Positions 24,463 to 33,710 of a DNA stretch of 64,000 bases are shown here, piece after piece. The DNA is from Bradyrhizobium sp. BR 10289 (GTDB taxonomy: Bacteria > Pseudomonadota > Alphaproteobacteria > Rhizobiales > Xanthobacteraceae): NCBI RefSeq assembly GCF_019455385.1, contig NZ_JACOFR010000024.1, positions 39,869-103,868 on the forward strand, given 5' to 3'. How positions within the stretch are numbered: the first letter of the stretch is position 1; the number at the start of each line of letters is the position of its first letter. A program made the translations under genes and the position numbers. A model generated the notes under the pieces. That model did no database searches. It worked only from the letters and a program-made list of their open reading frames with translations, and was not told the DNA's origin.

Positions 24463-26781
24463 ATGCGGATAGTCTGTATCGGCGGCGGTCCGGCCGGTCT
24501 TTATCTGGGCCTGCTGATGAAGCGCCGTCACCCGGAGCACAGCATCACCGTCGTCGAGCGCAACAAGCCCTACGATACGTTCGGCTGGGGCGTCGTGTTC
24601 TCGGACGCGATGATGCAGGCGATGCGCATCGCCGATCCCGAAAGTGCGGCCGAGATCGAGGATGCCTTCAATCACTGGGACGATATCGAGCTCGTCTTCA
24701 AGGGCACGCGCCAGCGCACGACCGGGCACGGCTTCATCGGCATCGGCCGCAAGCATCTGCTCAACATCCTGCAACGGCGCTGCGAGGCACTTGGGGTCGA
24801 GCTCGTGTTCGAGCGCGACGTCGAATCCGATCTCGAATTTCCCGACGCCGACCTGATCGTTGCCTGCGACGGCGTCAATTCCAGGATCCGCGCCCGCTAT
24901 GCCGAGCAGTTCCAGCCCGACATGGTGATCCGCCCCAACCGCTACATCTGGCTCGGCACCAAGAAGGCGTTCGACGCCTTCACGTTCGACTTCCAGAAGA
25001 CCGAACATGGCTGGTTCCAGGCTCATATCTACAAGTTCGATGCGGAGACCTCGACCTTCATCGTCGAGACCACGGAAGAGGCTTACAATGCCCACGGCCT
25101 CGGCGAGCTCGACCAGCAGGGGTCGATCGCGTTCTGCGAGAAGATCTTTGCCGGCACGCTCGACGGCGCGAAGCTATTGACCAATGCGCGCCATCTGCGC
25201 GGCTCGGCCTGGCTGAATTTCAGCCGGCTGATCTGCGGCAAATGGAGCGTGTTCAACGGCAGGTCCCATGTCGTGCTGATGGGGGATGCCGCGCACACCG
25301 CGCATTTCGCGATCGGCTCGGGCACCAAGCTCGCGCTCGACGATGCCATCGAGCTCGCCAACCAGTTCGACCGCCACGGTCACGGCGGCGACAACATCGG
25401 GACGGTGCTGGAAGCGTACGAGGAAGTACGCCGCGTCGACGTCGCGCGCATCCAGAACGCCGCGCGTAATGCCATGGAATGGTTCGAGGTGGTCGGTCAC
25501 CGCTATGCCGACACGCTGGAGCCGCCGCAATTCTTCTATTCGATGCTGACGCGCTCGCAGCGCATCAGCCACGAAAACCTCCGCCTGCGCGATCGCGCCT
25601 GGCTGGAGGGCTTTGAGCGCTGGTTTGCCGCGCGTTCCGGGATTGCCGTGAAGGACGGCGAGCGCGTGCCGCCGCCGATGCTGACGCCGCACCGCGTGCG
25701 CGGCCTGTCGCTGGCGAACCGCATCATGGTCTCGCCGATGGCGATGTATTCGGCGAAGGACGGGCTGATCGACGACTTCCACATTGCCCATCTCGGCGCG
25801 CGCGCCATGGGCGGCGCCGCGCTGATCTTCGCCGAGATGACCTGCGTCTCGCCGGACGCGCGGATCACGCCGGGCTGTCTCGGCCTTTGGAACGACGAGC
25901 AGGCGGCGCAGTGGCGGCGGCTGGTCGAGTTGATCCACAGCCTCGGCCACGCCAAGGTCGGCATCCAGCTCGGCCATGCCGGACGGAAGGGATCGACCCG
26001 GCTGGCATGGGAAGGCATCGATCAGCCGCTCGAGACCGGCAACTGGCCGCTGATCTCGGCCTCGGCATTGCCCTATCTGCCCCACAGCCAGGTGCCGCGG
26101 GCGATGGACCGCGGCGACATGGACCGCGTGCGCGACGATTTCGTCGCCGCAACGCGCCGCGCGGCCGCAGCGGGCGTCGAATGGCTTGAGCTGCATTGCG
26201 CCCACGGCTATCTGCTGTCGAGCTTCCTGTCACCGCTGACCAACCGGCGGGATGACGAATATGGCGGCAGCCACGAGAACCGCGCACGTTATCCACTCGA
26301 GGTGTTCAGGGCCGTGCGCGCAGCGTGGCCGTCCGATCGGCCGATGTCGGTGCGCCTGTCGTGTCACGACTGGACCGAGGGCGGCAACACGCCGGCTGAC
26401 GCCGCGATCTTCGCCGCCATGTTCAAGCAGGCCGGCGCCGACGTGATCGATTGCTCGTCGGGACAAGTCTGGAAGGAGGAGCGGCCGATCTATGGCCGGC
26501 TGTTCCAGACGCCGTTCGCCGATCGCATCCGCAACGAGGTCGGGATCGAGACCATCGCGGTCGGTGCGATCTCCGAGGCCGATCACGCCAACTCGATCTT
26601 AGCTGCCGGCCGCGCCGATCTCTGCGCCATCGCGCGGCCGCATCTTGCCGATCCCGCCTGGACGCTGCACGAGGCCGCCCGCATCGGCATCACCGCGATC
26701 AGCTGGCCGAAGCAATATGCATCCGCCAAGGGACAATACGAAGCTAACCTGGCGCGTGCCGCGGCCGCGGGCGCGCAGTGA
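24463..26781 (+). CDS. Two-domain salicylyl-CoA/2-aminobenzoyl-CoA hydroxylase-reductase
   Basis: A 772-residue flavoprotein. Residues 1 to about 390 are a group A FAD monooxygenase (GGGPAGLYLGLLMKRR, ACDGVNSRIR, VLMGDAAHTAHFAIGSGTKLALDDAIEL). From about residue 400 an Old Yellow Enzyme-type FMN domain follows (LSLANRIMVSPMAMYSA, GIQLGHAGRKGS, LHCAHGYLLSSFLSPLTNRRDDEYGGS). The architecture matches 2-aminobenzoyl-CoA monooxygenase/reductase and proteins annotated as bifunctional salicylyl-CoA 5-hydroxylase. ATG 24463 has GAGGGA upstream. It heads a short operon with an acyl-CoA dehydrogenase and RidA protein. Anthranilate- or salicylate-CoA breakdown is inferred; no CoA ligase is nearby. Confidence 0.88.
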   Translation: MRIVCIGGGPAGLYLGLLMKRRHPEHSITVVERNKPYDTFGWGVVFSDAMMQAMRIADPESAAEIEDAFNHWDDIELVFKGTRQRTTGHGFIGIGRKHLLNILQRRCEALGVELVFERDVESDLEFPDADLIVACDGVNSRIRARYAEQFQPDMVIRPNRYIWLGTKKAFDAFTFDFQKTEHGWFQAHIYKFDAETSTFIVETTEEAYNAHGLGELDQQGSIAFCEKIFAGTLDGAKLLTNARHLRGSAWLNFSRLICGKWSVFNGRSHVVLMGDAAHTAHFAIGSGTKLALDDAIELANQFDRHGHGGDNIGTVLEAYEEVRRVDVARIQNAARNAMEWFEVVGHRYADTLEPPQFFYSMLTRSQRISHENLRLRDRAWLEGFERWFAARSGIAVKDGERVPPPMLTPHRVRGLSLANRIMVSPMAMYSAKDGLIDDFHIAHLGARAMGGAALIFAEMTCVSPDARITPGCLGLWNDEQAAQWRRLVELIHSLGHAKVGIQLGHAGRKGSTRLAWEGIDQPLETGNWPLISASALPYLPHSQVPRAMDRGDMDRVRDDFVAATRRAAAAGVEWLELHCAHGYLLSSFLSPLTNRRDDEYGGSHENRARYPLEVFRAVRAAWPSDRPMSVRLSCHDWTEGGNTPADAAIFAAMFKQAGADVIDCSSGQVWKEERPIYGRLFQTPFADRIRNEVGIETIAVGAISEADHANSILAAGRADLCAIARPHLADPAWTLHEAARIGITAISWPKQYASAKGQYEANLARAAAAGAQ

Positions 26782-26797
26782 GCGGAGGAAGGATCAG

Positions 26798-27976
26798 ATG
26801 AGCTCCGTGGCGAAGGTCATCCGGCGCGAATGGCTCGACTGGCCGTTCTTCGAGCCGCGTCATCAGGCGATCGGCGACAAGCTCGACCGCTTCGTGCAGT
26901 CGGGTGTGCTCGACGAGATCGACCACAACGATGTCGACCGCGCCTGCCGCAAGCTGGTGCGCGCGATGGGCGAGGCGAGGATACTCGATTGCGCAGTCGC
27001 CGCGCCCGACGGCGATGCGACGACGATCGATTCCCGCTCGATCTGCCTCTCGCGGGAGTCGTTGGCGTATGCCGACGGCCTCGCCGATTTCGCCTTCGCC
27101 ATGCAGGGGCTCGGCTCCGGCGCGATCGCGCTCGGCGGCTCCGCAGAGCTGCGCAAGGCGGTCCTGCCGAAGGTTCGCTCCGGCGAATGGCTTTCGGCCT
27201 TCGCGCTATCCGAGAAGGAAGCGGGATCGGACGTCGCGGCGATGTCCTGCACGGCGCGCGCCGATGGCGACGGTTACGTCATCGACGGCGAGAAGACCTG
27301 GATCTCGAATGGCGGCATTGCCGACGTCTACACGCTGTTCGCGCGGACCGGCGAGGCGCCGGGCGCACGCGGCATCTCGGCCTTCGTCGTCTTTCCCGAG
27401 GATCCCGGCTTCGGCATTGCCGAGCGTATCGATGTCGTCGCTCCGCATCCGCTGGCGACGCTGCGCTTCACGGGCTGCTGGATTCCGGCGAGCCGCCGCC
27501 TCGGCGCACCCGGCGGCGGCTTCAAGCTCGCGATGCAGACGCTGGACATCTTTCGTGCGTCGGTTGCCGCGGCCGCCCTCGGCTTTGCGCGCCGCGCGCT
27601 CGACGAGGCGTTGTGGCATGCGAAGAGCCGGCACATGTTCGGAGCGACCCTGGGCGATCTGCAATTGACCCAGGCCGCGCTCGGCGACATGGCAACCGAG
27701 ACCGATGCCGCCGCACTCCTGACCTACCGCGCGGCCTGGCGGCGGGATGTCCAGAAGCTGCCGACCACGCGCGAGGCCGCGATGGCGAAGCTGACCGCGA
27801 CCGAGACCGCACAGCGCGTCATCGACCGCGCCGTGCAGATGTTCGGTGGCCGCGGGGTGCGCAAGGGCGAGATCGTCGAAAGCCTCTACCGCGAGATCCG
27901 CGCGCTCCGCATCTACGAGGGCGCGACCGAGGTCCAGAAGCTGATCGTTGCACGTGAGCTGTTGAAGCCGCGCTGA
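26798..27976 (+). CDS. Acyl-CoA dehydrogenase
   Basis: A 392-residue flavoenzyme of normal ACAD length. Seen: LSEKEAGSDVAAMSCTARADGDGYVIDGEKTWISNGG (FAD-binding segment), the mid-domain, and the C-terminal helical bundle with QMFGGRGVRKGEIVESLYREIRALRIYEGATEVQKLIVARELL. The catalytic base position falls in the IYEGATE segment. GGAGGAAGG sits just before ATG 26798. It lies 16 bp after the CoA-hydroxylase, so its substrate is probably the ring-reduced or cleaved CoA thioester; that is inferred from position. Confidence 0.9.
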   Translation: MSSVAKVIRREWLDWPFFEPRHQAIGDKLDRFVQSGVLDEIDHNDVDRACRKLVRAMGEARILDCAVAAPDGDATTIDSRSICLSRESLAYADGLADFAFAMQGLGSGAIALGGSAELRKAVLPKVRSGEWLSAFALSEKEAGSDVAAMSCTARADGDGYVIDGEKTWISNGGIADVYTLFARTGEAPGARGISAFVVFPEDPGFGIAERIDVVAPHPLATLRFTGCWIPASRRLGAPGGGFKLAMQTLDIFRASVAAAALGFARRALDEALWHAKSRHMFGATLGDLQLTQAALGDMATETDAAALLTYRAAWRRDVQKLPTTREAAMAKLTATETAQRVIDRAVQMFGGRGVRKGEIVESLYREIRALRIYEGATEVQKLIVARELLKPR

Positions 27977-27993
27977 GAGGGATTGAATTCGGC

Positions 27994-28425
27994 ATGACCA
28001 TCTTGAGAAAGCCGGAAGCCGCCGCGACCGGTGGTCCGCAGGTGCTTCAACCCAGCGGCTGGCCGCAGCCGAAGGGATATGCCAACGGCATGATGGCCGA
28101 AGGACGCCTCGTCGTGACGGGCGGTGTCGTCGGCTGGGATGTTGCCGGCCAGTTCGCCGACGGCTTCGTCGCGCAGGTTCGGCAGGCGCTCGAGAACATC
28201 GTGGCGATCCTGGCGGAGGGTGGTGCTCGGCCCGAACATCTGGTGCGCCTGACCTGGTATGTCGTCGACATGGACGAATACGTCTCCAATCTGAAGGCGC
28301 TCGGCAAGGCCTATCGCGACGTCGTCGGCGTTCACTATCCCAGCATGGCGCTGGTTCAAATCGTGCGTCTGGTCGAGCCGGCGGCCCGGGTCGAGATCGA
28401 AGCGACCGCCGTCGTTCCGCGTTGA
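27994..28425 (+). CDS. RidA family (YjgF/YER057c) protein
   Basis: A 143-residue protein with the chorismate-mutase-like RidA fold: QPSGWPQPKGYANGMMAEGRLVVTGGVVGWD, the central VRQALENIVAILAEGGARPEHLVRLTWYVVDM and terminal VEPAARVEIEATAVV. The canonical enamine-hydrolysing Arg is not in the usual RNR-type context at the C-terminus, so the activity could differ. In 2-aminobenzoyl-CoA degradation an enamine product must be hydrolysed, which would explain a RidA gene here. It is the last gene of the operon. Confidence 0.85.
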   Translation: MTILRKPEAAATGGPQVLQPSGWPQPKGYANGMMAEGRLVVTGGVVGWDVAGQFADGFVAQVRQALENIVAILAEGGARPEHLVRLTWYVVDMDEYVSNLKALGKAYRDVVGVHYPSMALVQIVRLVEPAARVEIEATAVVPR

Positions 28426-28459
28426 GCGCGGATGGCGCCAGCCTCGCAACCTTCACTTC

Positions 28460-29482
28460 CTAGCGTCGAGGCGGTTCGGCCCATCGCAGGGGCTGCCCGC
28501 CGTTTGCCGCGCTCTCCTGCGCAAGGATCGCGATGCGCGTAGCGCGCAGGGCGTCCGCCGTCGGAATTTGCAGGGGCTCGCCACGGACGAGATGATCGAA
28601 GGCGAAGCCGGCGGGCGAGGCGCCCGCGGGCAGGTCGATTTCGCGCCGGGGCTTCGTTGCGGTTTCGACCAGCAGGCGGTTTTCCGCGAAGAGAACGTCG
28701 GCGCGTCCCTTCGTCCCGGAGATCCGCATGGCATAGTCGCCATGCCGTGGCGATGCTTCGGGCTGGATCCAGTCGACCTCGATCGAAAATTGCGGACCGC
28801 CGTCGCAGGCGAGGATGGCACGGCCGAGCGCAGGAAAATTCGTCGTGCCGGCAGCCGGCGTCGGCGAGACCCAGCCGCTGACCGTGCCGCTGCCGTGGCC
28901 CGTCAGCCAGAGCGCCAGATCGATGTCGTGGACCGTGAGGTCGGCGAGGATGCCGCCATAGGTCTGCGGCTCGAACATCCACGCCGGGCGACGGCTCGGG
29001 ATGAGCTTGTGCGGCCCGGTTGCGGCGATCGAGACGATCTCTCCAAGCTCGCCGCTGTCGATGATCGCGCGGAGCGCGAGCGTCACGGGATAAAAACGCT
29101 TCTCCAGCAGGAGCGTCAGCAGATCGCGCCCCGCGAGCGTTTCCTCGATGAGGGCGAGCTGATCCATGGTCACGGCCATCGGCTTGTCGACGATCGCGAA
29201 GATGCCGCGGTGCAGGAGTTTGGCGACGAGCGGGGTGCGAAAGCCAAACTCGGTGAAGATCGCCGCGGCGCGAATGGGATGCGTGTCCAGAAGCGCATCC
29301 AGATCGGCATAGCCGGGCGCGTTGGTGCGTCGTTCGAGCTCGGCGCGCCGTGCCGCGTCATGGTCGGCGACGGCGACGACCCTGACGTCGGTGCGGTTCG
29401 CGATCTCCGACAGCACATATTCGACATGCGGGTGGGCCGCGCCGACGATGGCGATCTCGAGCATCCCGGAGTTAGCCGGCAT
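28460..29482 (-). CDS. Gfo/Idh/MocA family oxidoreductase 1
   Basis: A 340-residue NAD(P)-dependent sugar dehydrogenase-type protein. The N-terminal Rossmann domain (LEIAIVGAAHPHVEYVL) lacks the usual GxGxxG, having GAAHPH instead. The family EKP motif reads IVDKPMAVT. The C-terminal GFO_IDH_MocA_C-like part includes GGILADLTVHDIDLALWLTG. ATG 29482 was chosen because GGAGG lies seven bases before it; it overlaps the upstream gene's end by 11 bp. With the next gene, nagA and nagB it forms one operon. Substrate probably an amino sugar or derived acid. Confidence 0.85.
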   Translation of the reverse strand: MPANSGMLEIAIVGAAHPHVEYVLSEIANRTDVRVVAVADHDAARRAELERRTNAPGYADLDALLDTHPIRAAAIFTEFGFRTPLVAKLLHRGIFAIVDKPMAVTMDQLALIEETLAGRDLLTLLLEKRFYPVTLALRAIIDSGELGEIVSIAATGPHKLIPSRRPAWMFEPQTYGGILADLTVHDIDLALWLTGHGSGTVSGWVSPTPAAGTTNFPALGRAILACDGGPQFSIEVDWIQPEASPRHGDYAMRISGTKGRADVLFAENRLLVETATKPRREIDLPAGASPAGFAFDHLVRGEPLQIPTADALRATRIAILAQESAANGGQPLRWAEPPRR

Positions 29483-30518
29483 CAATGGCCTCCGCTGCGA
29501 TCTCGCCGGGGTTGATGGCTCTGCCTTCCCCGGCCGAGCGATAGATCGCCTCGACCAGCCGCGCCGCTTCGAATCCATCCCTGAACGTGCTCGCCGGCGG
29601 CCGTCGCTCCCTGATGGCACCGACGAAATCACGCCATTGCGCGATATGTCCGTCGATCCCGATGGCTTTGGGATCGCTCGCGGCGCTTCCGACACCGGCC
29701 GCGCTCGGCGGCTCCGCGACATCGGCAAAATCCCAGCGGACGATGCTGTCATTGGCGAGCTCGCAGCTGCCGCGATCCGTGAACAGCCGCAGCATGGCCG
29801 GCCGTCCCGGCGGCAGTGCCGTGCTGGTCACGATCACACCGAGCGTGCCGGACGCGAAGGACAGCAGCGCGGCCGTCGTGTCCTCGACGGCGTGCGCGTG
29901 ACCAAGCGTCGCCGTCTTGCCCTGCACACTCGTCACGGCTCCGAACAGCCAGAGCATCAGGTCGAGATTATGGACGCCCTGATTGAACAACGAGCCGCCG
30001 CCATGCTCCGTCGCGCTGCGCCATGGCTTTTCCGCGTAATAGGCCTCGGAGCGGTACCAATGGATTGCCGTCTCGATCAGGCGCGGCTGTCCGAGACGAC
30101 CTTCGTCGAGCAGAGCCTTGATTGCTTGGTGCTGCGGCTCGAGCCGCCGCTGCGAGACCACACCACATGTCAGCTGCGAGCGCTCGGCAGCACGGACCAG
30201 CGATGCGGCCTCGGCCGGATCGACGCAGAGCGGCTTCTCGACCAGGACGTGCCGCCCGGCTTCGATCGCAGCAAGCGCGGCGTCATGGTGCGCCCCGCTC
30301 GGGGTGCAGACCACGACCGCGTCGATCGCGGCATTTGCCAGCATCGCCTCGGGGGTTGCGAACGCCGGAACATCTTCGCCGTTTCGGCACGTTGCAATCT
30401 GCTCGGGCGTGCCGCCGGCGATCGCGGACAGGACGGTCTCGTCGAGTGCGCGGATCGCCCGTGCATGCGTCTCGCCGATCGCCCCTGGACCGATCAACCC
30501 GATGCGAAGCCGGTTCAT
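29472..30518 (-). CDS. Gfo/Idh/MocA family oxidoreductase 2
   Basis: A 348-residue dehydrogenase with a canonical nucleotide fold (RIGLIGPGAIGETHARAI), VVCTPSGAHHDAALAAIEAGRHVLVEKPLCVD (EKP motif) and GGGSLFNQGVHNLDLMLWLFGAV with the catalytic-region His and Asp. It oxidises or reduces a sugar ring or inositol-type carbon with NAD(P). The close spacing (10 bp after nagA) and overlap with the next dehydrogenase support a shared pathway in which an imported amino sugar is modified. Confidence 0.9.
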   Translation of the reverse strand: MNRLRIGLIGPGAIGETHARAIRALDETVLSAIAGGTPEQIATCRNGEDVPAFATPEAMLANAAIDAVVVCTPSGAHHDAALAAIEAGRHVLVEKPLCVDPAEAASLVRAAERSQLTCGVVSQRRLEPQHQAIKALLDEGRLGQPRLIETAIHWYRSEAYYAEKPWRSATEHGGGSLFNQGVHNLDLMLWLFGAVTSVQGKTATLGHAHAVEDTTAALLSFASGTLGVIVTSTALPPGRPAMLRLFTDRGSCELANDSIVRWDFADVAEPPSAAGVGSAASDPKAIGIDGHIAQWRDFVGAIRERRPPASTFRDGFEAARLVEAIYRSAGEGRAINPGEIAAEAIDAG

Positions 30519-30528
30519 GTCTCATTCC

Positions 30529-31671
30529 TCAGGGGTTGAAGGGCCGGCCGGCGACGTAAATCGTCTCGGGCACGAGAGCCCCGTCCTCGCCGAGACGGAA
30601 GCGCAGCAGGTCCGCCGGCGCTCCCACTGTCAGCGCGGGTAGGTTGAACGGCAGACGCGGATTGATTGTTGCGAGCCTCAGCGCTTCTGCCAGGCTCAAT
30701 CCGGCCATGCGCTTGGCGGTCGCAACCCCAAACGCGAGGCTGACGGCCGCACCCGCCAGAAAGGAGGTGCCGACGACCTCCAGCCGTCCATTCGCCTTCA
30801 GCTCGACCTTGCCGCCGATCGGGGCGTCATAGAGTCCAGGCGCGCATCCCGCGAGCGCGGCGGCGTCGGACACCAGGATCGATCGCTCCAGCCCCTTTGC
30901 ACGCAGCATGGCCTTGAAGGTCTCGGCGGGAAGGTGATGACCATCGGCGATGAAGCTCGCCCACAGCGCGTCCTCGGCCAGCTGCGACCAGATCGGGTTG
31001 GGATGCCGCGGCAGCGTGGCCGCGATGCCGTTGCCGAGATGGGTCGAGAGCGTTGCTCCGGCCGCGACAGCTGCGGCGATCTGATCCGGCGTTGCGCCGG
31101 TATGGCCGAGCGCAACTCGAACGCCACGCGCGCGAAGACCGCGCACATAGGCGGTTGTTTCCGGCCAATGCGGCGACAATGTCACGAGGCCGATGAGATT
31201 TCCGCTCGCGGCCTGCCACGCGTCGAACTCGTCGAGATCAGGCGGCCTGACATGCTCGGCGGGGTGGGCGCCGCGCGGACCGTCCTCCGGTGCGATATGC
31301 GGTCCCTCGACATGCACGAAGGGCATCGCGTGTTTCAGAAGCGGATCGCTGTCGCGCGCCTGCGCAATGGCGCGCAAGCCCGCGATCATCGAGTCGCGCG
31401 ACGCCGTGATCAGCGTCGGCGCAAACCGCGACACGCCGCTGGTGTGGACGGCTGTTGCGAGATCGCGGACCGTCCCGGGATCGGGACGGGCATTGAGATC
31501 GTGGCCGGCAAAGCCGTTCAATTGCAGGTCGAGCAGACCGAGCGTCAACCAGAACCCGTCGTCATCACCGCCGGGAATGATCTCCGAGATCCGGCCCTCC
31601 TGAATGACGATGGTGCGCTTCTGTCCGGTCTCGGGGTCTCGGCCCGAGACGCGCGTTGCCGGATCGGTCAT
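30529..31671 (-). CDS. nagA: N-acetylglucosamine-6-phosphate deacetylase
   Basis: A 380-residue amidohydrolase. The metal and substrate motifs are LLDLQLNGFAGHDLNA, HVEGPHIAPEDGPRGAHP, LGHTGATPDQI, THLGNGIAATLPRHPN, FIADGHHLPAETF and ILVSDA with the catalytic Asp. It removes acetate from GlcNAc-6-P. ATG 31671 overlaps the nagB stop (ATGA), so the two are coupled; a longer frame to 31734 is not conserved. NagA feeds glucosamine-6-P to NagB. Confidence 0.93.
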   Translation of the reverse strand: MTDPATRVSGRDPETGQKRTIVIQEGRISEIIPGGDDDGFWLTLGLLDLQLNGFAGHDLNARPDPGTVRDLATAVHTSGVSRFAPTLITASRDSMIAGLRAIAQARDSDPLLKHAMPFVHVEGPHIAPEDGPRGAHPAEHVRPPDLDEFDAWQAASGNLIGLVTLSPHWPETTAYVRGLRARGVRVALGHTGATPDQIAAAVAAGATLSTHLGNGIAATLPRHPNPIWSQLAEDALWASFIADGHHLPAETFKAMLRAKGLERSILVSDAAALAGCAPGLYDAPIGGKVELKANGRLEVVGTSFLAGAAVSLAFGVATAKRMAGLSLAEALRLATINPRLPFNLPALTVGAPADLLRFRLGEDGALVPETIYVAGRPFNP

Positions 31672-32441
31672 GCGCGCACCGTTGCTTGCGAGAGCTGCGG
31701 CGGGGTGGAATCGCGGTCGAGATACAGCGCGCATCGCGGATGCGTGCGGAGCGCACTTGCCGGGCAGGCCGTGCCGATCGGGCCGTACAGGGATTGCTCG
31801 ACCGCGGCGCGCTTGGATGCGCCGGGGACGACGCAGAACAGTTGGCCGGCGTCCAGCAGCCGGGGAATCGTCAGCGTGATCGCGTGCGTCGGCACGTCAC
31901 TGAAGCTCGGGAAGCATCCGTCGTCGACCTGCTGCTGCCGGCAGACCGCGTCGAGCTCGACGATTTTGACCGGTTTCGGATCGTGCAGGTCGGCGACCGG
32001 CGGATCATTGAAGGCGAGGTGACCGTTGACGCCGATGCCGAGGCAGACGATGTCGATCGGGGCCTCGTTGAGAAGGGCGGCATAGCGCGCCGTTTCCCGG
32101 TCCGGATCCGGCTCCTGTCCGATGATGTGCACGGCGCCGAAGGCGATGCGCGAGAAGAGGTGACGCGTCAGCCAGGCGCCGAAGCGTTGCGGCGCATCCG
32201 CGGCAAGTCCGAGATATTCGTCCATGTGGAAGGCCGTGACGCGCCGCCAATCGATATCGCGCTCGCGGGCGAGGGCATCCAGCATCTCCGCCTGGCTCGG
32301 TGCCGCCGCGAAGATCATCCGCACGTTGCCCTGTCGCGCGAGGCGGTCGCGCAGCGCGGCAGCGACGTCCGCGGCAGCGGCCCGGCCCATCGCATCCCGC
32401 GTTTCGAATGTCACGATCGAAGGAGCTCCCGAAGCCGTCAT
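31668..32441 (-). CDS. nagB: Glucosamine-6-phosphate deaminase-type isomerase
   Basis: A 257-residue NagB/6-phosphogluconolactonase-fold protein. FHMDEYLGLAADAPQRFG, LGIGVNGHLAFNDPP and HAITLTIPRLLDAGQLFCVVPGASKRAAVEQSLYGP are the NagB substrate and active-site segments (Asp of DEY, His of GHLAFNDP). It converts glucosamine-6-P to fructose-6-P and ammonia. ATG 32441 was chosen because the frame upstream is promoter DNA. First gene of the operon, 50 bp after the palindromic operator. Confidence 0.9.
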   Translation of the reverse strand: MTASGAPSIVTFETRDAMGRAAAADVAAALRDRLARQGNVRMIFAAAPSQAEMLDALARERDIDWRRVTAFHMDEYLGLAADAPQRFGAWLTRHLFSRIAFGAVHIIGQEPDPDRETARYAALLNEAPIDIVCLGIGVNGHLAFNDPPVADLHDPKPVKIVELDAVCRQQQVDDGCFPSFSDVPTHAITLTIPRLLDAGQLFCVVPGASKRAAVEQSLYGPIGTACPASALRTHPRCALYLDRDSTPPQLSQATVRA

Positions 32442-32491
32442 GCTGATCCGTGATTTTGCCGGGCCGCCGTCACCCCGGCGCGGAGAATGGT

Positions 32492-32512
32492 ATGCAACCG
32501 GTTGCATGTCAA
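32492..32512 (-). promoter_or_regulatory. Promoter and perfect palindromic LacI operator of the nagB operon
   Basis: ATGCAACCGGTTGCAT (32492-32507) is a perfect 16-bp palindrome with the CG centre typical of LacI-family sites. On the minus strand TTGACA (32512-32507) runs directly into it. The same arrangement occurs upstream of the binding-protein gene at 33655-33675. Confidence 0.8.
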
Positions 32513-32575
32513 GCTTGCACCACGCGCGTGACCAAGGCATGTAGTTGAGGGCGATGCAGAGGGAGGTGGCCTGCG

Positions 32576-33613
32576 GTGAAGCGCGATTCCGACAGCGGCG
32601 GGAAGGAACGTCCGTCGGTCGTGCCGACGATCAGCCAGGTGGCGAAGGCCTCCGGCGTGTCGCGCGCGACCGTATCGCGCGCCTTCTCACGGCCGGAGAT
32701 GCTGACCGAGGCGACCGTCCGGCGCGTCAAGGAGATCGCGGGCAAGCTCGGCTACGTGCCGAACCAGGTCGCGCGCGCCTTGTCGACCGGACGCCATGGC
32801 AATGTCGCACTGATCGTCTCTGACGTTGCCAACCCGTTCTTTCCGCCGCTGATCAGGGCCGCGCAGCTGCGCGCCGACCAGGCCGGGCTGTGCGTCTTCC
32901 TCGGCAATTCGGATGAGGATCCCGCGCGCGAGGAGTTGCTGGTCGGCCGTTTCATCGGCCAGGTGGAGGGGCTCGTCCTCGCTTCGTCGCGGCTCGACGA
33001 AGAGCATATCCGCCGCCACGCGACGCGCCGGCCGCTGGTGCTCATCAACCGCGATATCGAAGGCATTACGCGGGTGCTGATCGATACGGCGCCGGGCGTG
33101 GCGGCTGCGATCGCGCATCTTGCCGAGCTCGGCCACCGGCACATCGCCTATGTCAGCGGCCCGACGACGTCATGGTCTAATCAGCAGCGGCGTAATGCCG
33201 TCCGGCGCGAGGCGGAGAAGCGCGGGCTCAAGGTGATCGCCGTTCCCGCCCGTCCGCCGTCCTACGACACCGGCCGATTGGCGGCGACCCAGATCGTCGC
33301 GAGCGGCGTCACCGCCGCGATCGCGTTCGACGACCTCGTGGCTCAAGGGCTGATGGCGGGGTTAGCTGCACTCGACGTCGAGGTGCCGAAATCCTTCAGC
33401 GTCGTCGGCTGCGACGATGTCCTCGGCGAGACCACCTATCCGCCGCTCACCACCGTGTCGGCGCGCTGCGCCGATGCCGGCGATGTCGCGGTCGGCCTGC
33501 TGCTCAGCCAGATGAATGGCGGCGTGTCGGGCGAGATCCGCCACAAGCTGAATTCCCATCTCGTCATTCGCGCCTCGACCGGCCCGGCACCTTCGAGGCG
33601 GCGAGGCCGCTGA
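32576..33613 (+). CDS. LacI-family transcriptional regulator of the amino-sugar locus
   Basis: A 345-residue LacI-type repressor. The helix-turn-helix is PTISQVAKASGVSRATVSRAFSRPEMLTEATVRRVKEIAGKLGYVPNQVARALSTG (about residues 17-72). The effector domain contains VALIVSDVANPFFPPLIRAAQ, VEGLVLASSRLDEE, LVLINRDIEG, LGHRHIAYVSGP and FSVVGCDDVLGETTYPPLTTV. The start is GTG with GGAGG about ten bases upstream. It is divergent from nagB and followed by the ABC transporter genes. The palindromes before both units are probably its operators. Effector probably an amino-sugar phosphate. Confidence 0.9.
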   Translation: MKRDSDSGGKERPSVVPTISQVAKASGVSRATVSRAFSRPEMLTEATVRRVKEIAGKLGYVPNQVARALSTGRHGNVALIVSDVANPFFPPLIRAAQLRADQAGLCVFLGNSDEDPAREELLVGRFIGQVEGLVLASSRLDEEHIRRHATRRPLVLINRDIEGITRVLIDTAPGVAAAIAHLAELGHRHIAYVSGPTTSWSNQQRRNAVRREAEKRGLKVIAVPARPPSYDTGRLAATQIVASGVTAAIAFDDLVAQGLMAGLAALDVEVPKSFSVVGCDDVLGETTYPPLTTVSARCADAGDVAVGLLLSQMNGGVSGEIRHKLNSHLVIRASTGPAPSRRRGR

Positions 33614-33654
33614 CGATTTCAGCAATGGCCTGCGAAAGCGGCGCTGGATCGCAA

Positions 33655-33675
33655 TTGACACGCAACCGGTTGCAT
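33655..33675 (+). promoter_or_regulatory. Promoter and LacI operator of the ABC transporter operon
   Basis: TTGACA (33655-33660) is followed by GCAACCGGTTGC (33662-33673), the same palindrome core as at 32494-32505. Over 16 bases the two operators differ at one position. Confidence 0.8.
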
Positions 33676-33710
33676 GCGAGCTTTTCCGCAGGATTTGTCC
33701 CATTCCGGAT

